NCBI RefSeq assembly: GCF_027744825.2
Contig: NC_071345.1
Location: forward strand, 3,483,501 to 3,547,500
Length of the DNA: 64,000 nucleotides
Direction of reading: 5' to 3'
From: Synchiropus splendidus
Taxonomy: Eukaryota > Chordata > Actinopteri > Syngnathiformes > Callionymidae
The notes beneath the pieces were generated by a model. The model made no database searches, was not told the DNA's origin, and was given only the letters and a program-made list of their open reading frames with translations. Position 1 is the first letter of the stretch. The number at the start of each line of letters is the position of its first letter. This document shows positions 44,251-56,530 of this stretch, in pieces. The position numbers and the translations under genes are program-made.

Positions 44251-44759
44251 TTGAACAACGTATTTTCATTGTCCACTCCTTTTTCTTCCTTCAAACAATA
44301 CATTTGTGTTTTTTTATGGAAACTATTGCACTTTTCTCCTATACACCCAAAACTTCTGGTGCCTGTTTTTATTTATTTATATTTATTTATATGCTTACTC
44401 TTTACCAAATTACATTTTTTTTATTACTATTATCATTTTCTTTCTTTTTTTCATACTTTTTTTTGTTGTCTTCTAAAAATGTTTCTGTCATATCATTTTC
44501 ATGAAGTATGTTTGCTTTATTTTTTAAAATGTCTCACTAAAGCAGTTGCGTCTACTTTTCTCACCATTCTCATTCGTTCATCTTCATCTGATCTTGTAAA
44601 ATAAATAAATAAATAAACAAAGTTATCAAACGTATTTTTTAATATTGAAGCTGTTATTTTCTAAACTATGAGCCGTGGTATCTGAATGTTCCTATTTAAA
44701 ATGATTCTAGTCCAAGTCGGAAAACTAAGCATCCGTGCGACCTCATATTTCTCACAGCG
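44251..44759. other. AT-rich gene-free stretch
   Basis: T-rich low-complexity sequence with TTTATT/AAATAAAT runs (44,590-44,620). Nothing else seen. Confidence 0.5.
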
Positions 44760-44965
44760 CCGCCTCTCCAGCTCGATGGTGGACGATTGATCCCGGTCAG
44801 TCTTAAGGTCCGCGCCGTGAGCCGCTACCAAAAATAGCCCGGAGCTTCAATAAACAGGTCAGCGGTGTCGAGTGTGACCGAGCTGGTGTAAATCCTCCAA
44901 TCAAACGCTGAAGTGCCGCGGGCCGGAGCGTGATCAATACGCCGATGAATCCATGAGAGAAACGT
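44760..44965. promoter_or_regulatory. candidate conserved element upstream of kcnk3
   Basis: Repeat-free block 0.75-0.95 kb upstream of the kcnk3 start. It has balanced composition and strings such as CTACCAAAAATAGCCCGG (MEF2/SRF-like) and CAATCAAACGC. No coding potential. Regulatory role is an inference from position and appearance. Confidence 0.3.
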
Positions 44966-45189
44966 GTGGCCTTTGAGTGGAGATCTGTGGAGCTAAAGAG
45001 CAGTATCGATGCGTTTTCGCTCCACCACTTGGGCTGTAAATACCAGATGAGTTACTGTATGAGAAGGAAACCAGGCAAGAATTGATGATGCTGACTGCGG
45101 CCTTTAAACGTGTGTTGTTTCATCGCGACAATAAAAGACACTCACAGTGAGGCCCACAGGGACGGATATGATCTAGAGTTACTTCACCT

Positions 45190-45858
45190 TCCTCTTAAAT
45201 TTTTAAAGATTTTTTTTGCTTCGGTTTTCAAACGAAAACCCAGAACTCGAAGGCCCCCGAAAAAAGCCGGAAAAAACGTAACGTGTGCGGACCGATCAGC
45301 TGACCCACGATGCGCTCTGTTGTTGTGTATTGTGTGTTACTGTTATTGTGTGTGTGCCTCTGTGTGCAGACGTGTCCCGTTAGCTACATCTACTGACTGT
45401 TTTTTCTTCATATTGAGGTGTAAAACCGTGGTAGAGTGTCACAGGGGAGGTGCTGGAGCGCTCACTCCAGGGTTTGATGTCCTGTTGTGGGCTGGAGCTG
45501 GGACAGGGATGAGGCGAGTCTGGGACAGAGCGTGACTTGGTTTATGACTTTGTCACAGCCAAACTGCACAGAAGCGCACATTCAGAGCTGGACACGCACC
45601 GGGCACCTCTTCACTTCTGGAGAGACGTCACTCACTCGGCAACCCCTCCCACATGCAGCGGCCACACACATAGAGGAACAGCGCACCTGCAGCAGACACT
45701 CTACATTCACTCCTACAAAAGCCTGTTTTAAGGCTTGGAACACATTATTGCTTTTTCCATTCATTGTAATGGGAAAAATCGATTCCGATTTCGAACAATT
45801 CGCTTCTCGAACGGCCGTCTGGAACGGATTGGGTAGAGAACCGAGGTACCACTGTATA
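45190..45858 (+). mobile_element. nonautonomous DNA element, 5'-truncated
   Basis: The left part has CTTCGGTTTTCAAACGAAAA, CCCCGAAAAAAGCCGG and ACGTAACGTGTGCGGACCG. The right part has CATTGTAATGGGAAAAATCG, CGAACAATTCGCTTCTCGAA and the terminus GAGAACCGAGGTACCACTG. All are wording of a common teleost miniature element whose intact left end would mirror the right (CAGTGGTACCTCGGTTCTC). That left end is missing here. The superfamily is uncertain, possibly hAT. Confidence 0.6.
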
Positions 45859-47815
45859 AAGAACCACCATCTTGGCGGAGGAATATTTCTTAATTCTTCA
45901 TTTAAATATAGTTGTTATTACAAAGCAAAAGTTAATTTGTGAAATTCGTTCAGTGAAAATCTTTGCCTCAATCTTTGCCTCCAGAACCGCTCAGCTCCTT
46001 GTGACCCACATCAGATCAGGACTTGTCCGGTGGCAGGTGCTGACCCAGGGCAGAAGCCGGATTCTCATGACTGTAATGGGTCGCTGCTCATCTCTGATGC
46101 ACTTTGAATCTTCTCAGCCTGAGTCTGTGATGACAGACTTTTAACAAAAGTAAAATCTTTAATATTTGAGCATCCAATTTCTGTAGCTCTGCGACATGAA
46201 GTCCAACCAACTTGTTTTCTTCCCGCAGTCCAAAACTTGAAACAAAACCCAAGCTGTTCTGTGGATGGACGTCTGTCTCCATGGAGACAATTGGAGACCT
46301 TTCCAGGTTGTTCCATGGTCATCAGAGACATTAAGCATCAGGAAACCACGCTAATAAATACCTGTATTTGAAAACAAATAATTAAATTAATAAATCTATA
46401 AAAATATATGTATATATGTGTAATACACCTAACAATATTCAATACAAATAAATAGATCCAATCATGAATTAAAATCAGGACCAGAATGAATAAAATAACA
46501 TATTTGTTTAATATTTAATATTTATTTTTTAAAGTTTTTTTATATCGAGAAAAAAAACATGATTAAAAAGAGAAATCTGTAGTGAAAACCAAATTAAAAT
46601 TAAACTGTAAATGTTTCAAATTTAGTGAGAAATCTTTTAATAGGCATTAATACGTAATTTTTTATTTGAAAAAAAAGTCAAGTAACAAATGCGTCTGAAT
46701 CAGGGCTATATGTTTCTGAATGGTGGATTAATGAGAATTCTCCCGAGGCTCCTGTGTTAGTCACGGCTCAAACACAAAAGTGACATTTCCAGCTGGAGCT
46801 CAGAGGACGACACGTACTTCTTCGTCTCTGTCACCAAATGGCTCTGAAATCCCAGCGACTCCCACGACTTGCTTGAAGCGGATCAAGTGAAAAAGCGGCA
46901 GCGGGGCCTTCAGCGGTCATCTCTCTTGACCTTAAAGGGAAGGACACACAACACGTCCAGCATCATCTGCCTCAGCGTCTCAATGGGCTCCATATGTTCC
47001 AACATGTTATTTTCATGTTTATCATTTCAGCTGTGAAGGATGGTCGACTTACTATGTTTCAGCACCTGTTGCAGCACGAAAGTGGAAAGAATCCAAGTCA
47101 AAATTCGGCGTGTCGTTGTGCAACATTACAGGAATTGACAGTGAAATCTGTTCTGACTGTAAATGTCTTTTCCCACCGCCGCCCTCTCACGCAGTTTCAT
47201 GTTGTGGCCACCGAAAGGCTGAGTAAACATTACTGGAGAGCACGTTACATAATGCCATGATCTGAGGACATCATTGAGGCGATGCCACAGCCACAAGTAC
47301 CCACCCGAACCCCTCCCCTCCGGTCCTCACCCAGCCTCCTCCCGACCAGCACAGCATTCTGGGAGGCCTGGCCTTCAGCTGCATACATCTCATTACATGA
47401 AGTTCAACATGACCTGCAGCTTCCTACTGACATTCAATTAAAGCGTTTTGTTTTCCCAACGTTGGCTGTTCCCGCACGACTCACACACTCCCCCTGCTGT
47501 CGTCTGAAGACTCAACTTGATCTGGTTGTAGAGTCCTCTGTGTGTGATGGAGGCTGGGAGGCGAGGGGAGGCCACACGCATGCTCCTGTGTTTCCTCACG
47601 CTGGGAGATCCACTTGGTTTGTTGCTCTTCATCACCTTCAAGAGAGGCTTTGTTGTTAGGTCCCATCCAGCAATAAAACTATTGCAATGATTGAATATCG
47701 TAATGAATGCTATTGGAAGATGATCATATCAAGAAGAGAAGGGCATGAATTTGGAGATTATGATCATGTTGGTTATGAAGATGTCAATGATGTAGAATGT
47801 TCTGTCCAAAAATAG
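45859..47815. other. intergenic stretch, no gene seen
   Basis: AT-rich at 46,360-46,700, otherwise mixed. No exon with splice support and no nameable element. Confidence 0.45.
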
Positions 47816-49005
47816 AGATGAAGATGAAGATGAAGATGAAGATGAAGATGAAGATGAAGGTGTAGTGGTAGTGGTAGTGGAGAACAAGATGATGAAAGAG
47901 AAGAAAACGAAGATGATGAAGACAACAAAGTTGAAGAAGACAACGATGATGATGAAGATGATGAGGATTATGTAGAACAAGATGATGATGACGTGGTGGT
48001 AGTGGAGAACAAGGAACAAGATGATAAAAACGATGAAGATGATGGGAAAGAAAAAGATAATGTTGAAGATGAAGATGAAGATGAAGATGAAGATGAGGAT
48101 GAAGATGAGGATGACGATTACAATGAAGATGTGGTGGTAGTGGAGAACAAGGAACAAGATGATGAAAGAGAAGAAAACGAAGATGATGAAGACGAGTTTG
48201 TAGAAGACAACGATGATGATGAAGATGATGAGGATGATGTAGACCAAGATGATGATGAAGAAGAAAAAGATGAAGAGAATGATCAGAATGATGATGATGG
48301 TGAAGATGAAGAAGAAGAAGATGAAGAAAAAAATAATGTTTAAGATGAAGATGAAGATGTGGAGAACAAGGAACAAGATGATGAAAGAGAAGAAAACGAA
48401 GATGATGAAGACAACAAGTTTGTTGAAGACAACGAGTTTGTAGAAGACAACGATGATGATGAAGATGATGAGGATGATGTAGAATAAGATGATGATGAAA
48501 AAGAAAAAGATGAAGAGAATGATCAGAATGATGATGATGGTGAAGATGAAGAAAAAGACAATGTTTAAGATGAAGATGAAGATGAAGATGAAGATGTGGA
48601 GAACAAGGAGCAAGATGATGAAAGAGAAGAAAACGAAGATGATGAAGACAACGAGTTTGAAGAAGACAACGATGATGATGAAGATGATGAGGATGATGTA
48701 GAACAAGATGATGAAGAAGAAGAAAAAGATGAAGAGAATGATCAGAATGATGATGATGAAGAAGAAGAAGATAATGTTTAAGATGAAGATAATGTTTAAG
48801 ATGAAGATCAAGATGAAGGTGAAGATGAAGATGAAGATGAAGATGTGGAGAACAAGGAACAAGATGATGAAAGAGAAGAAAACGAAGATGAAGAAGACGA
48901 CGAAGTTGAAGAAAAGAAGATGATGATGTTGAAGAAAAAGATGATGATGATGTGGTGTTGGTGGAGAACAAGAAAAAGAGGAAGACGTAGATGACGATGA
49001 AGACA
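47816..49005. repeat. GAAGAT/GATGAT satellite array, about 1.2 kb, with higher-order units
   Basis: Purine-biased array of GAAGAT, GATGAT and GAAGAA triplets. A longer unit that opens GTGGAGAACAAGGAACAAGA and runs into GATGATGAAAGAGAAGAAAA recurs at about 48,139, 48,359, 48,597 and 48,846, so higher-order units of about 220-250 bp are present. Because the array is built of triplets without stops, it creates long open frames on both strands: acidic on plus, Leu/His/Ile/Phe-rich on minus. These lack a gene-like start, splice sites or a domain and are not called as genes. Confidence 0.9.
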
Positions 49006-50330
49006 GCGTTGCAATAGAAGATCATTACTAAGGCGAAAATGATGATGATTGTCATTCCAACATGACTGTGATGATGTCACCATAAGGGATGAAGATGCAG
49101 AGACCGGCTCTCACCATGATGATGAGGGCTTCGTGCACGGTGAACCCCGCCGGCTGTGGTGGGAGGGGCGTGGCTGACTGCCAAACCAAGACACACAAAC
49201 GCCTCTCTGAAGCGAGTGACTGGAACAAGAGCCACGCTGGCCCGAGTTTGGAGGAGGATCATCACCAGGGGAGGGTGACGTCTGAAGACCTCCAGCTGCG
49301 CGCTAACATTAGCGCCCGACGTGGGGCAGCAAAACACCCGCAGCTGAGCCCCTGAAGGTGGAGAGCATGAGGAGAATGTTGCTGAGCTGAGGGTGTAACA
49401 AAGTCAGCTCCATCATGTGGTCCTCCACGCCGCTTCGCCACCAACCTCACGGCTGCACAGTAACCATGATACCCGGAAGATGGAAGCATGGAAGAGTAAA
49501 CTCTCAGCGACTTGTACTTCCCTTTTAGCGCGACATCAAGCCTGTCAATCACAGCCTGCACTGTCGCTCTCATGCGAGTGAAGCCATCTTTGACATCCTC
49601 CGGCCGCCACGCTAATCCACCGTGTCACATGTCTATAGCATTACATAAGCGGCGTCTCTATGAATATTTCAGCGGCCGTCGCTGGGCCTGTCAACAGCTC
49701 CTTTATTCCTGATGATCCACGATAAACATTGACAGCGTGAACCTCATTAAACCCCCGAGGTGGGAAAGGTCAGTGGCGGCTTCGCGGGTATTGATTCAGC
49801 TCAGAGTGGATCGATAGCTAAAAATGACTACGATAATAAATCATGAGCAAATGAGGAGTCCGGCGGGAGGAAAATAGAAGCGTGAAGTGATGTAGAGACG
49901 GCCGTCAGGAGGACCCACCTCCAGTCTGGCGGGGGGGGGGGGGACTTCTGTTCAGCAGTCAGTGACGAGGGTTTGGAGCGTGGCTGCAACACCAGCAACA
50001 CCTGATACAACTACTGTGCGGCGTATGAGCTGCTAAATCCTTTGTTCATCCTGAACAAATGAGGAACAACGACTGAGCCTTGAGATACACCTTGAAAAGT
50101 CGAATAACTGAAGGAGAAATAACAGCAAACTATGCTGTGAATCATAAAACCCTTCTTCTTCTTCTTCTTCTTTTTGGCGGAGTTCTTGATCACGAGTGAG
50201 GGGAAGACAGAGATGGACAGAGGGATCAGTACAGGCTCTACGATCAAGAGGACCCTACCTGGTGAAGAAAAGGCGGAGCCAAAAGACAGAGTTCTCCATT
50301 GACCAGTGGATTTCTTCTCTCACCTGTGAC
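49006..50330. other. intergenic stretch, repeat-poor
   Basis: Bases 49,080-49,840 are balanced and free of recognisable repeats and may include conserved noncoding DNA. A minus-strand frame at 49,262-49,573 looks compositionally coding but matches no family I know. A G13 run lies at 49,931-49,943 and a CTT-type run near 50,150-50,175. Confidence 0.4.
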
Positions 50331-50372
50331 TGGTGATGGGCTCATGAGGCTTCATGAAACAGTGTCCATGCC

Positions 50373-50464
50373 CTCAGAGCCCACTAGAGGGCTGTATCGT
50401 TTTAAAATTCATATATATATATATATGAATTTTAAAACGATACAGCCCTCTAGTGGGCTCTGAG
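50373..50464. repeat. perfect 92-bp palindrome
   Basis: CTCAGAGCCCACTAGAGGGC, then TGTATCGTTTTAAAATTC and (AT)n, read identically on both strands about the centre near 50,418. It lies inside the hAT-like element and could extrude as a cruciform. Its arms equal the element's inner terminal repeat, so an internal duplication-inversion of one end is the likely origin. Confidence 0.95.

Positions 50465-50466
<2 letters not shown>

Positions 50467-50530
<64 letters not shown>
50467..50530. repeat. (AT)n microsatellite
   Basis: About 32 uninterrupted AT/TA units between the palindrome and the right arm of the hAT-like element. Confidence 0.97.
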
Positions 50531-50533
<3 letters not shown>

Positions 50534-50634
50534 TACACAGCCCTCTCGTGGGCTCTCAAAATGTGGACACTGTTTCGTGAAGCCTCATCAGAACATCACC
50601 ACCTGTGACGATAAGATGCTAGACGTTTCACTTC

Positions 50635-50870
50635 AGGGCGTCTGGAGTCTGGGAGTAGAACCACTGCTCCTCCATACTGAGAGAAGCCAGTTCTCTGGTG
50701 CCTCCCTTGTGAAGGAGGAGGCCCCGGGACAGACCCAGGACACACTGCAGCGATGACCTGTCTTCGTCTAACTTGTGTTTTGTCAGATTCCACAGTCGGG
50801 CACAGTGACCCAGGTCAAGGCCAGAGCCTCCCGTCACTGACTGTCTTGCACTCCAACAGTTTGATCCTCG
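50635..50870 (+). mobile_element. LINE 3' coding fragment (L2/Rex1-like)
   Basis: GGAGTAGAACCACTGCTCCT, CCATACTGAGAGAAGCCAG and GAGGAGGCCCCGGGACAGAC, then CCAGGACACACTGCAG, are the same ordered landmarks as in the LINE relic at 14,431. An internal deletion lies between the GAGAGAAGCCAG and GCCTCCC segments. The part beyond about 50,760 is less certain. Confidence 0.75.
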
Positions 50871-51642
50871 TCCAAACACGGTGGGAGTGATTGATCGATT
50901 CTGTCGCTTCCTGACGGCTTCACATCGGCAGTAATGAGTCTGTTAATAGCTTCTTCGGTCTCCAGCTGAGTTTCCCGGGCGCTGAAAGCTCAGGCGCCGT
51001 CGGTCTGTCACTCAAAGGAGAGGACTTGTTTACATCTTTCATTTGTGCCTGATTCACGGGCGACGGGAAACAGGAGCGCTGAGAATCCCTGCTGGATTAA
51101 AGTCGATGAAATCTGACACATATTTCAGTGTGTGATCACTGGAACTGATCCTTGTTTGTTCATCAATCGCAGCCCAGGAACCTTTGCCTCCTCAGACCTG
51201 AGCCCACACACCTTCTCCAGCGGGGAGGGGGGTCTACCCACGGGGGTGGCTTGAAGAGCAGTTCACGTAACAAGCTGGAATGTTAGCCTAAATAATAAAA
51301 TTCAATGATGACAACGGTCCCTGAGGGCACCACGATGGCCGACTCAACTGCCCCATGAGAGGGTCGAGAAGAGCCTCGCTCACTCTCTCTCAGAAGAGGG
51401 GACGCCGACCTGAGAGACCTGGGGTGCCTTATATTTTTCCTTTATGTAGCCTGCTGGTTCTGCTGCTCTTTTCTTTTCCTCTTTTCCTCTTCCTTCCTTC
51501 CATCTGTACTTCTGTTGTCGATTCCAGTGATAAATTACCCGCCATTTATTCCTCTATGTAGCTATGGTCAGCCTACAGACATCTGCCAGTAAAACTGGTC
51601 TCCAGTCAACAGAACTTTGGCTGCCATTGTTCTGATAACATG
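50871..51642. other. intergenic stretch, no gene seen
   Basis: Mixed sequence with no supported exon or element. Confidence 0.4.
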
Positions 51643-52083
<441 letters not shown>

Positions 52084-52107
52084 TTATTTATTAATTTATA
52101 TATATAT

Positions 52108-52110
<3 letters not shown>

Positions 52111-52145
<35 letters not shown>
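52111..52145. repeat. (GATA)n array, inverted relative to the CTAT array
   Basis: Nine GATA units immediately after an AT-rich spacer that follows the CTAT array. GATA is close to the reverse complement of the CTAT (TATC) units, so the two can pair as a hairpin. Confidence 0.95.
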
Positions 52146-53156
52146 TAACTGAAAAAAGAGAAGAAACATTGACAATTTTCAACAAAAAATAAACAAAAAA
52201 TAAAATTGAAATGAAGAAAAATGAAGCAAAAGTGTCACACATTCAACTGGGTGGTTTGCGGAGTAATGATCATGTGTTCTACTAGGTGGGTGAAATGTGT
52301 CTTCATCTGTTTGGGTTTTTTTCTTCTCTGGACTGAAATGAAGGGAGGTGAAGAAGAGAGTGCAGGCAGGGTGGCAACGACTGAGTAGCTGAAGGGAAGT
52401 TTGATTGGACAGCAGTGGTCACTAGTTAGAGGAGTCAGAGATGAAGAAACTAAGGTTGTGACCAGACCAGAAATGAGCCCATCAGAGGGGCAGGTGGAGA
52501 AGTTTGGAGACAAAGTTTGTGTCGAGGGCAGAGAGAGTTGGACCAGGAACCACTGAAGTTGACGGTGAATCAGGGCAGGTGAGGTTGGGGACGGCAGAAA
52601 AAGCTTCCAATTAAACTTTAATGTAACACATTGTGCTCAAGTCACGTTTGCCATCACCACGTAACCTCCACGCTCTTTATTTCATCAGCAAAATCACTCT
52701 CAACAACAGCGGCGTTTGCACTTTGCAGGAATAATTGATAAAGTGTTGCTGCTGGCGCTAAAAGCAGAGGCTGCTCCCGAGACTTCTCTGAGGACATGTG
52801 ACAGAAGCATTATCTCCTCACCTCCCCGTTTCTCGGCAGAAACATGTGTACGCTATGTATTTAGATCCGTGTAAACATCTGTGGCGGCGTGGAAACGTGC
52901 TGGGATGTTCTCGCCGAGCAAACGTCTCTCCGGACTCAAATATTTCCATTGTTATTAGAACTTCAGAAGATGTTTAAATGCAGAGATGGATGGTTTGTTT
53001 TGAACGGGGTCAGAGGTGGAAGCATGGGGAGAGGACAACACCAGACAAATCCTGGATGTTTGACAGTCGGAGCGATTCGGAAGAGTCACAACCGAAAATC
53101 AGGATTCCGACGTGGGAATAGTTTTGGAAAGTTAGCGTGTTTATGAAGCCGCGGGG
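52146..53156. other. intergenic stretch, no gene seen
   Basis: Mixed sequence with no supported exon or element. Confidence 0.4.
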
Positions 53157-53310
53157 CGACGCGGTGGGGTAGTGGTTGGTGCTGCGGCCTCGCAGCAAGA
53201 AGCATCTGCAGGTCCTTTCTCAGTGGACTTGTGTAGGCTTCCTGCAGGCACTCTGGTTTCCTCCCACAGTCCAAACACATACAGAGGTTAATGAGTGTAT
53301 GCTATGGTGT
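53157..53310 (+). mobile_element. SINE-like dispersed repeat
   Basis: Head GGGCGACGCGGTGGGGTAGT, then GGTTGGTGCTGCGGCCTCGC and AGCAAGAAG (A-box-like), then CTTTCTCAGTGGACTTGTGT and GGTTTCCTCCCACAGTCCAA. This is the familiar order of a teleost dispersed repeat with tRNA-like head. The B-box region is shortened. The right edge is approximate. Confidence 0.65.
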
Positions 53311-53744
53311 TAGCACGTTGCTGAGCCTCTTCAGTGCCTCTGAGTAAACAGATGTTCGCATGAGGAAAGCATTATCCCTGCTATTCTCTTCAATTAAGTT
53401 ACATTTAGAACAGATACAAAATGTGTGATTCATTCACCATTAATCGTGAGTTAACTCAGTTTTAGTGAGATTAATTTTTTTTATCTACTGACAGCCCTAT
53501 GAATTCATTTGAAAACCAAATAGAAATTATTTTAATTTCAATTAAACACAACAAAATATTATATATAAACACAAAAGGAAATCTACTTTGTTATTTTTTT
53601 CTTTTTTTAAAGAGTTGTTATTGTTTTTTGTTTTTTTGGGGTTCTTTTCTACAATTTTGGAACACATTTGAACTGCAAACTGGAATTGTCATTGAAAAGT
53701 TTGAGTAAAACAAATGACAGATCGAACAATAAAGAATATGTAAT
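53311..53744. other. AT-rich intergenic stretch
   Basis: AT-rich sequence with T runs (53,590-53,640); nothing else recognised. Confidence 0.4.
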
Positions 53745-54020
53745 GAATCAGAATCAGAATCAGAATCAGAATCAAATTTATTGCCATGGTCAGTGGGGAG
53801 CCCACTAACTAGGAAAGTGTTTTGGAATAACGTGCAGTCAAAAAGTAAATAAATAATAAAATAAAATAAAATAAAGTAAAATAAAAATAAATAAATAAAT
53901 AAAATAAAATAACAACAAGGCTGTTCAGCCGGCCGAGGGGAAGAAGCTCCATCAACAAATCTATGTGGAACTGTGTGAGGTGTGGGCGCATCTCCTACTG
54001 TGACTGGTGATGATTTTGGG
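53745..54020 (+). mobile_element. dispersed repeat with (AATCAG)n start
   Basis: Tandem AATCAG units are followed by AATTTATTGCCATGGTCAGT and then an (AAAT)n-rich stretch. It ends with CTGTTCAGCCGGCCGAGGGG, GAAGAAGCTCC. This arrangement is frequent in teleost genomes and probably derives from a retroelement 3' end. I cannot name the family with confidence. Confidence 0.5.
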
Positions 54021-54859
54021 GGCCATGATACCATCACGGTCCCCAGTACGCCGACCCCTTCTTCCCTTAACTTTTGGGGCGCTTGCTAGCTTTATGGGCT
54101 GCTCGTATCCATGTTTAGAAAGCAAAGCAACATGGGAAAATATTACCGCACAAAATACTTAACCCTACTAGGGACTACGTTTTTATGCTGCAGGTCACGA
54201 CCTTGACCCTAACCTCTGAACCTGTAGCTGTACTGGAACCTGCAGTTGGGTTCCAGCACTAGTCTGCAGTGAGATATCGTCCTTCTCTATCATGGATGTA
54301 AAAGCGAGCAACAACATGAGGACTGTGGCGGAAAACATCAGGGTATTGCTCAGGTTCTGAGCCGACGTGTGAATACAAAGGGAACAGCTGGACGGGTTGG
54401 AGCGCAGGATGTGACCCCACTGCAGATGCAGCAGGACAATCATCTGTGACTGAAGATTTGAAGAGAGTGTGCCGAGGATTGAGTCATGTCAGATGAATAA
54501 TGCAGCTCAGATTTACATGCACCTACAGTCGGGCTCACCGGGGACGTATTGCTGTCAGCTGATGAATTCTTTAAACACACCTTGTGCTGCTCTGGCAGAT
54601 TCATTATTTATCGATCAGGTCTCAGTCGCAGTCCTTCACTGCCTTTCAAGTGGAGCTTGGTGCAGTGGGGACGGCTGGTCCACCTCGGAGCCGCAAGAAC
54701 TGAATCAATCTGTGTTTGTTGATTTTGAGTTTTGGCTGCAACAATAAAATATGTATGGGCCAATACAGCTGAGGGGGTTTACTGACAGGGATCAACGGAA
54801 AACTTGGGTTTTTAACAAGTCAGGACAGAAATCATGGAGAGGAACCTGTGGAAAACAAG
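54021..54859. other. intergenic stretch, no gene seen
   Basis: Mixed sequence without a supported exon or element. Confidence 0.4.
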
Positions 54860-55500
54860 TGGAGAGCAAGATCAAAGGAAATCAAAACTCCTCGGGTGGA
54901 GAGCAGCACTCCAAACTTTAGGGTTGGACCTCAAGACCTTTAGATGCTGAGATGAAGTTGACCCCACACTGAGCCGCACCCAAGCTGATAACAAGACCGA
55001 ACTCCAGACTGTTGTGGGCGGACGTGAAGAATGCACCCCTGCTTCTGGATAGAAGGCCAAGATCTTTGGAGACTGAGAAGAAAGACAGCTTGACAAAGAC
55101 TTAGGAGAGGACAACTGAGGAAACATCATGACTTTATTATTGTTAAAATGAGGAGACCAGAAGGAGAAGAAGGTTGTAAGCTGAGCACAGTTCCACTTGG
55201 ACCATAAGAGGCTGTGATGAAGGTGAGACCAAGTCAGAGATGACTGGAGGATGAGGACCAATGCATGAAGAAGAAGGCCCATGCAGGACAAGACAAAACT
55301 CCAGACCTTTCAGAGTGGAGCTCAAGAGAGAGTCTGAGATGAAGGTGAGACCATGAGAAAAGACATAGACTTCTTGTTTCTCTAGCAGGAGACAAGACCA
55401 AGGTTTTTTGGAATGCTAGTTGACACCAAGGCTGAAGTCCAATAAGGGATGTAGATCAGGAATAAATCCAGGGTGTTTCAAGACCGGACATAAAAGATTG
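54860..55500. repeat. degenerate minisatellite (AAACTCCAGACCTTT / GAGATGAAGGTGAGACC type)
   Basis: Imperfect long units containing CAAGACCAAACTCCAGACCT, GGTGGAGCTCAAGA and CTGAGATGAAGGTGAGACC recur near 54,885-54,960, 54,990-55,090, 55,195-55,240 and 55,290-55,355. The repeat is too worn to give a single period. The minus-strand open frame of 139 codons inside it is a repeat artefact. Confidence 0.6.
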
Positions 55501-56399
55501 ATCTAACAATTCAGTATGTTCTGGACATGTTCTCAAGTGTTTTCCCAAAAAAGGAGTCTGAGATTCATTTGAAGGTCGGACTGAACTGTCACATGTGGCA
55601 GTCCAGTTCAGATGAGTTCAGTCCAGCTGGAGACACACACGTCGCCGCAGATGCGACTGCGTCCTGTTGCGCACACACATGAGGCAGAGCGAATAACCTG
55701 GGGATGTTTGTTCTGGCCAGAGGTCACTGCATCCAGAGTCCTGCAATTATCACACTGAGAAGTCTGAAGCAGCTGCTTCAGGTTGTGACACTGTTGAGAG
55801 TCAAAATAGAGCAACACGTGAACGACCAAGTGTGGAACTTTATTTAAAGAATTGGTGTCTGAATGCCAATTTTATTTGAGTTGAAACACCATTTCAGATC
55901 TCACAGAAGTTCAACGGACATGTTGCAGCTGAATGTGGAAGTGGAACGACAGCGCTATCTAGTGGACAACAATGGAAGGTGCATGATCTTAGTGTAGTTC
56001 TTTAGAGGTTAGATTGAAAAGGAACTCAGCGATGAGGATGGGATTTGAATAGCGTTGTATTGACTCAACAGATGTGACCAATTTCAAATATTTAACCGTT
56101 TGTGCTCATTTAAACAACTATAAACAATTATACAGATCAATGTAATGCATTTACACGTTTATTAAACACTGCACAAAAGCTCCAATTCTTTTAATCCAGA
56201 CGTAAAAACGTACAAGAAAGAGTGTGTTCCGCTTAAAGCTTAAATACGTCGCAAAAATCACATGTTAACTGCTGTTAAATGACACGTTTAGTGCGCTCTA
56301 CTGCCACCACGCGGTGTAGATCCGCATCGCATAGAAACGTGATTTAATTCGATATCTAATTCCCCCCTCTCTGGCGAATATTGTGTCTTACTTTTGGGG
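55501..56399. other. intergenic stretch upstream of rhbdl2
   Basis: Mixed sequence. A minus-strand frame at 55,608-55,829 has no recognised similarity. No exon is supported. Confidence 0.4.
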
Positions 56400-56530
56400 A
56401 TTACATCAGTGTTCAACTATACAAAAAAAGAGAAAATATTTCGAATCGGAACGATTGTATTTGAAGGTCGGCCCAGCGTCGGTGACGTCACGGCTTCAGG
56501 TGTGGCACAGGTAGGTTAGCAGCTGTTGTC
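56400..56530 (+). promoter_or_regulatory. rhbdl2: rhbdl2 putative promoter with palindromic CRE
   Basis: TGACGTCA, a full cAMP-response element, lies at 56,483-56,490 in a region where CpG content rises. It is followed by GC-richer sequence ending at a donor-like GT at 56,884. There is no TATA box at the expected place. Assignment to rhbdl2 is by position and orientation. Confidence 0.45.

Larger units (their letters stand above)
50331..50601. mobile_element. hAT-like miniature element with 8-bp target duplication
   Basis: The ends TGGTGATGGGCTCATGAGGC and, on the other strand, TGGTGATGTTCTGATGAGGC form inverted repeats. They extend through TTCATGAAACAGTGTCCA and GAGCCCACTAGAGGGCTGT. The identical octamer CCTGTGAC sits directly outside each end (50,323-50,330 and 50,602-50,609), the duplication size made by hAT transposases. 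The element is 271 bp, has no ORF and contains a perfect palindrome plus a long (AT)n. A decayed relative lies at 30,227. Confidence 0.85.

Noticed and set aside
47729..49055. Very long minus-strand open frames (377 and 423 codons) and acidic plus-strand frames
   Set aside because: They are translations of the GAAGAT satellite; no domain, start context, splice sites or non-repeat sequence supports a gene.
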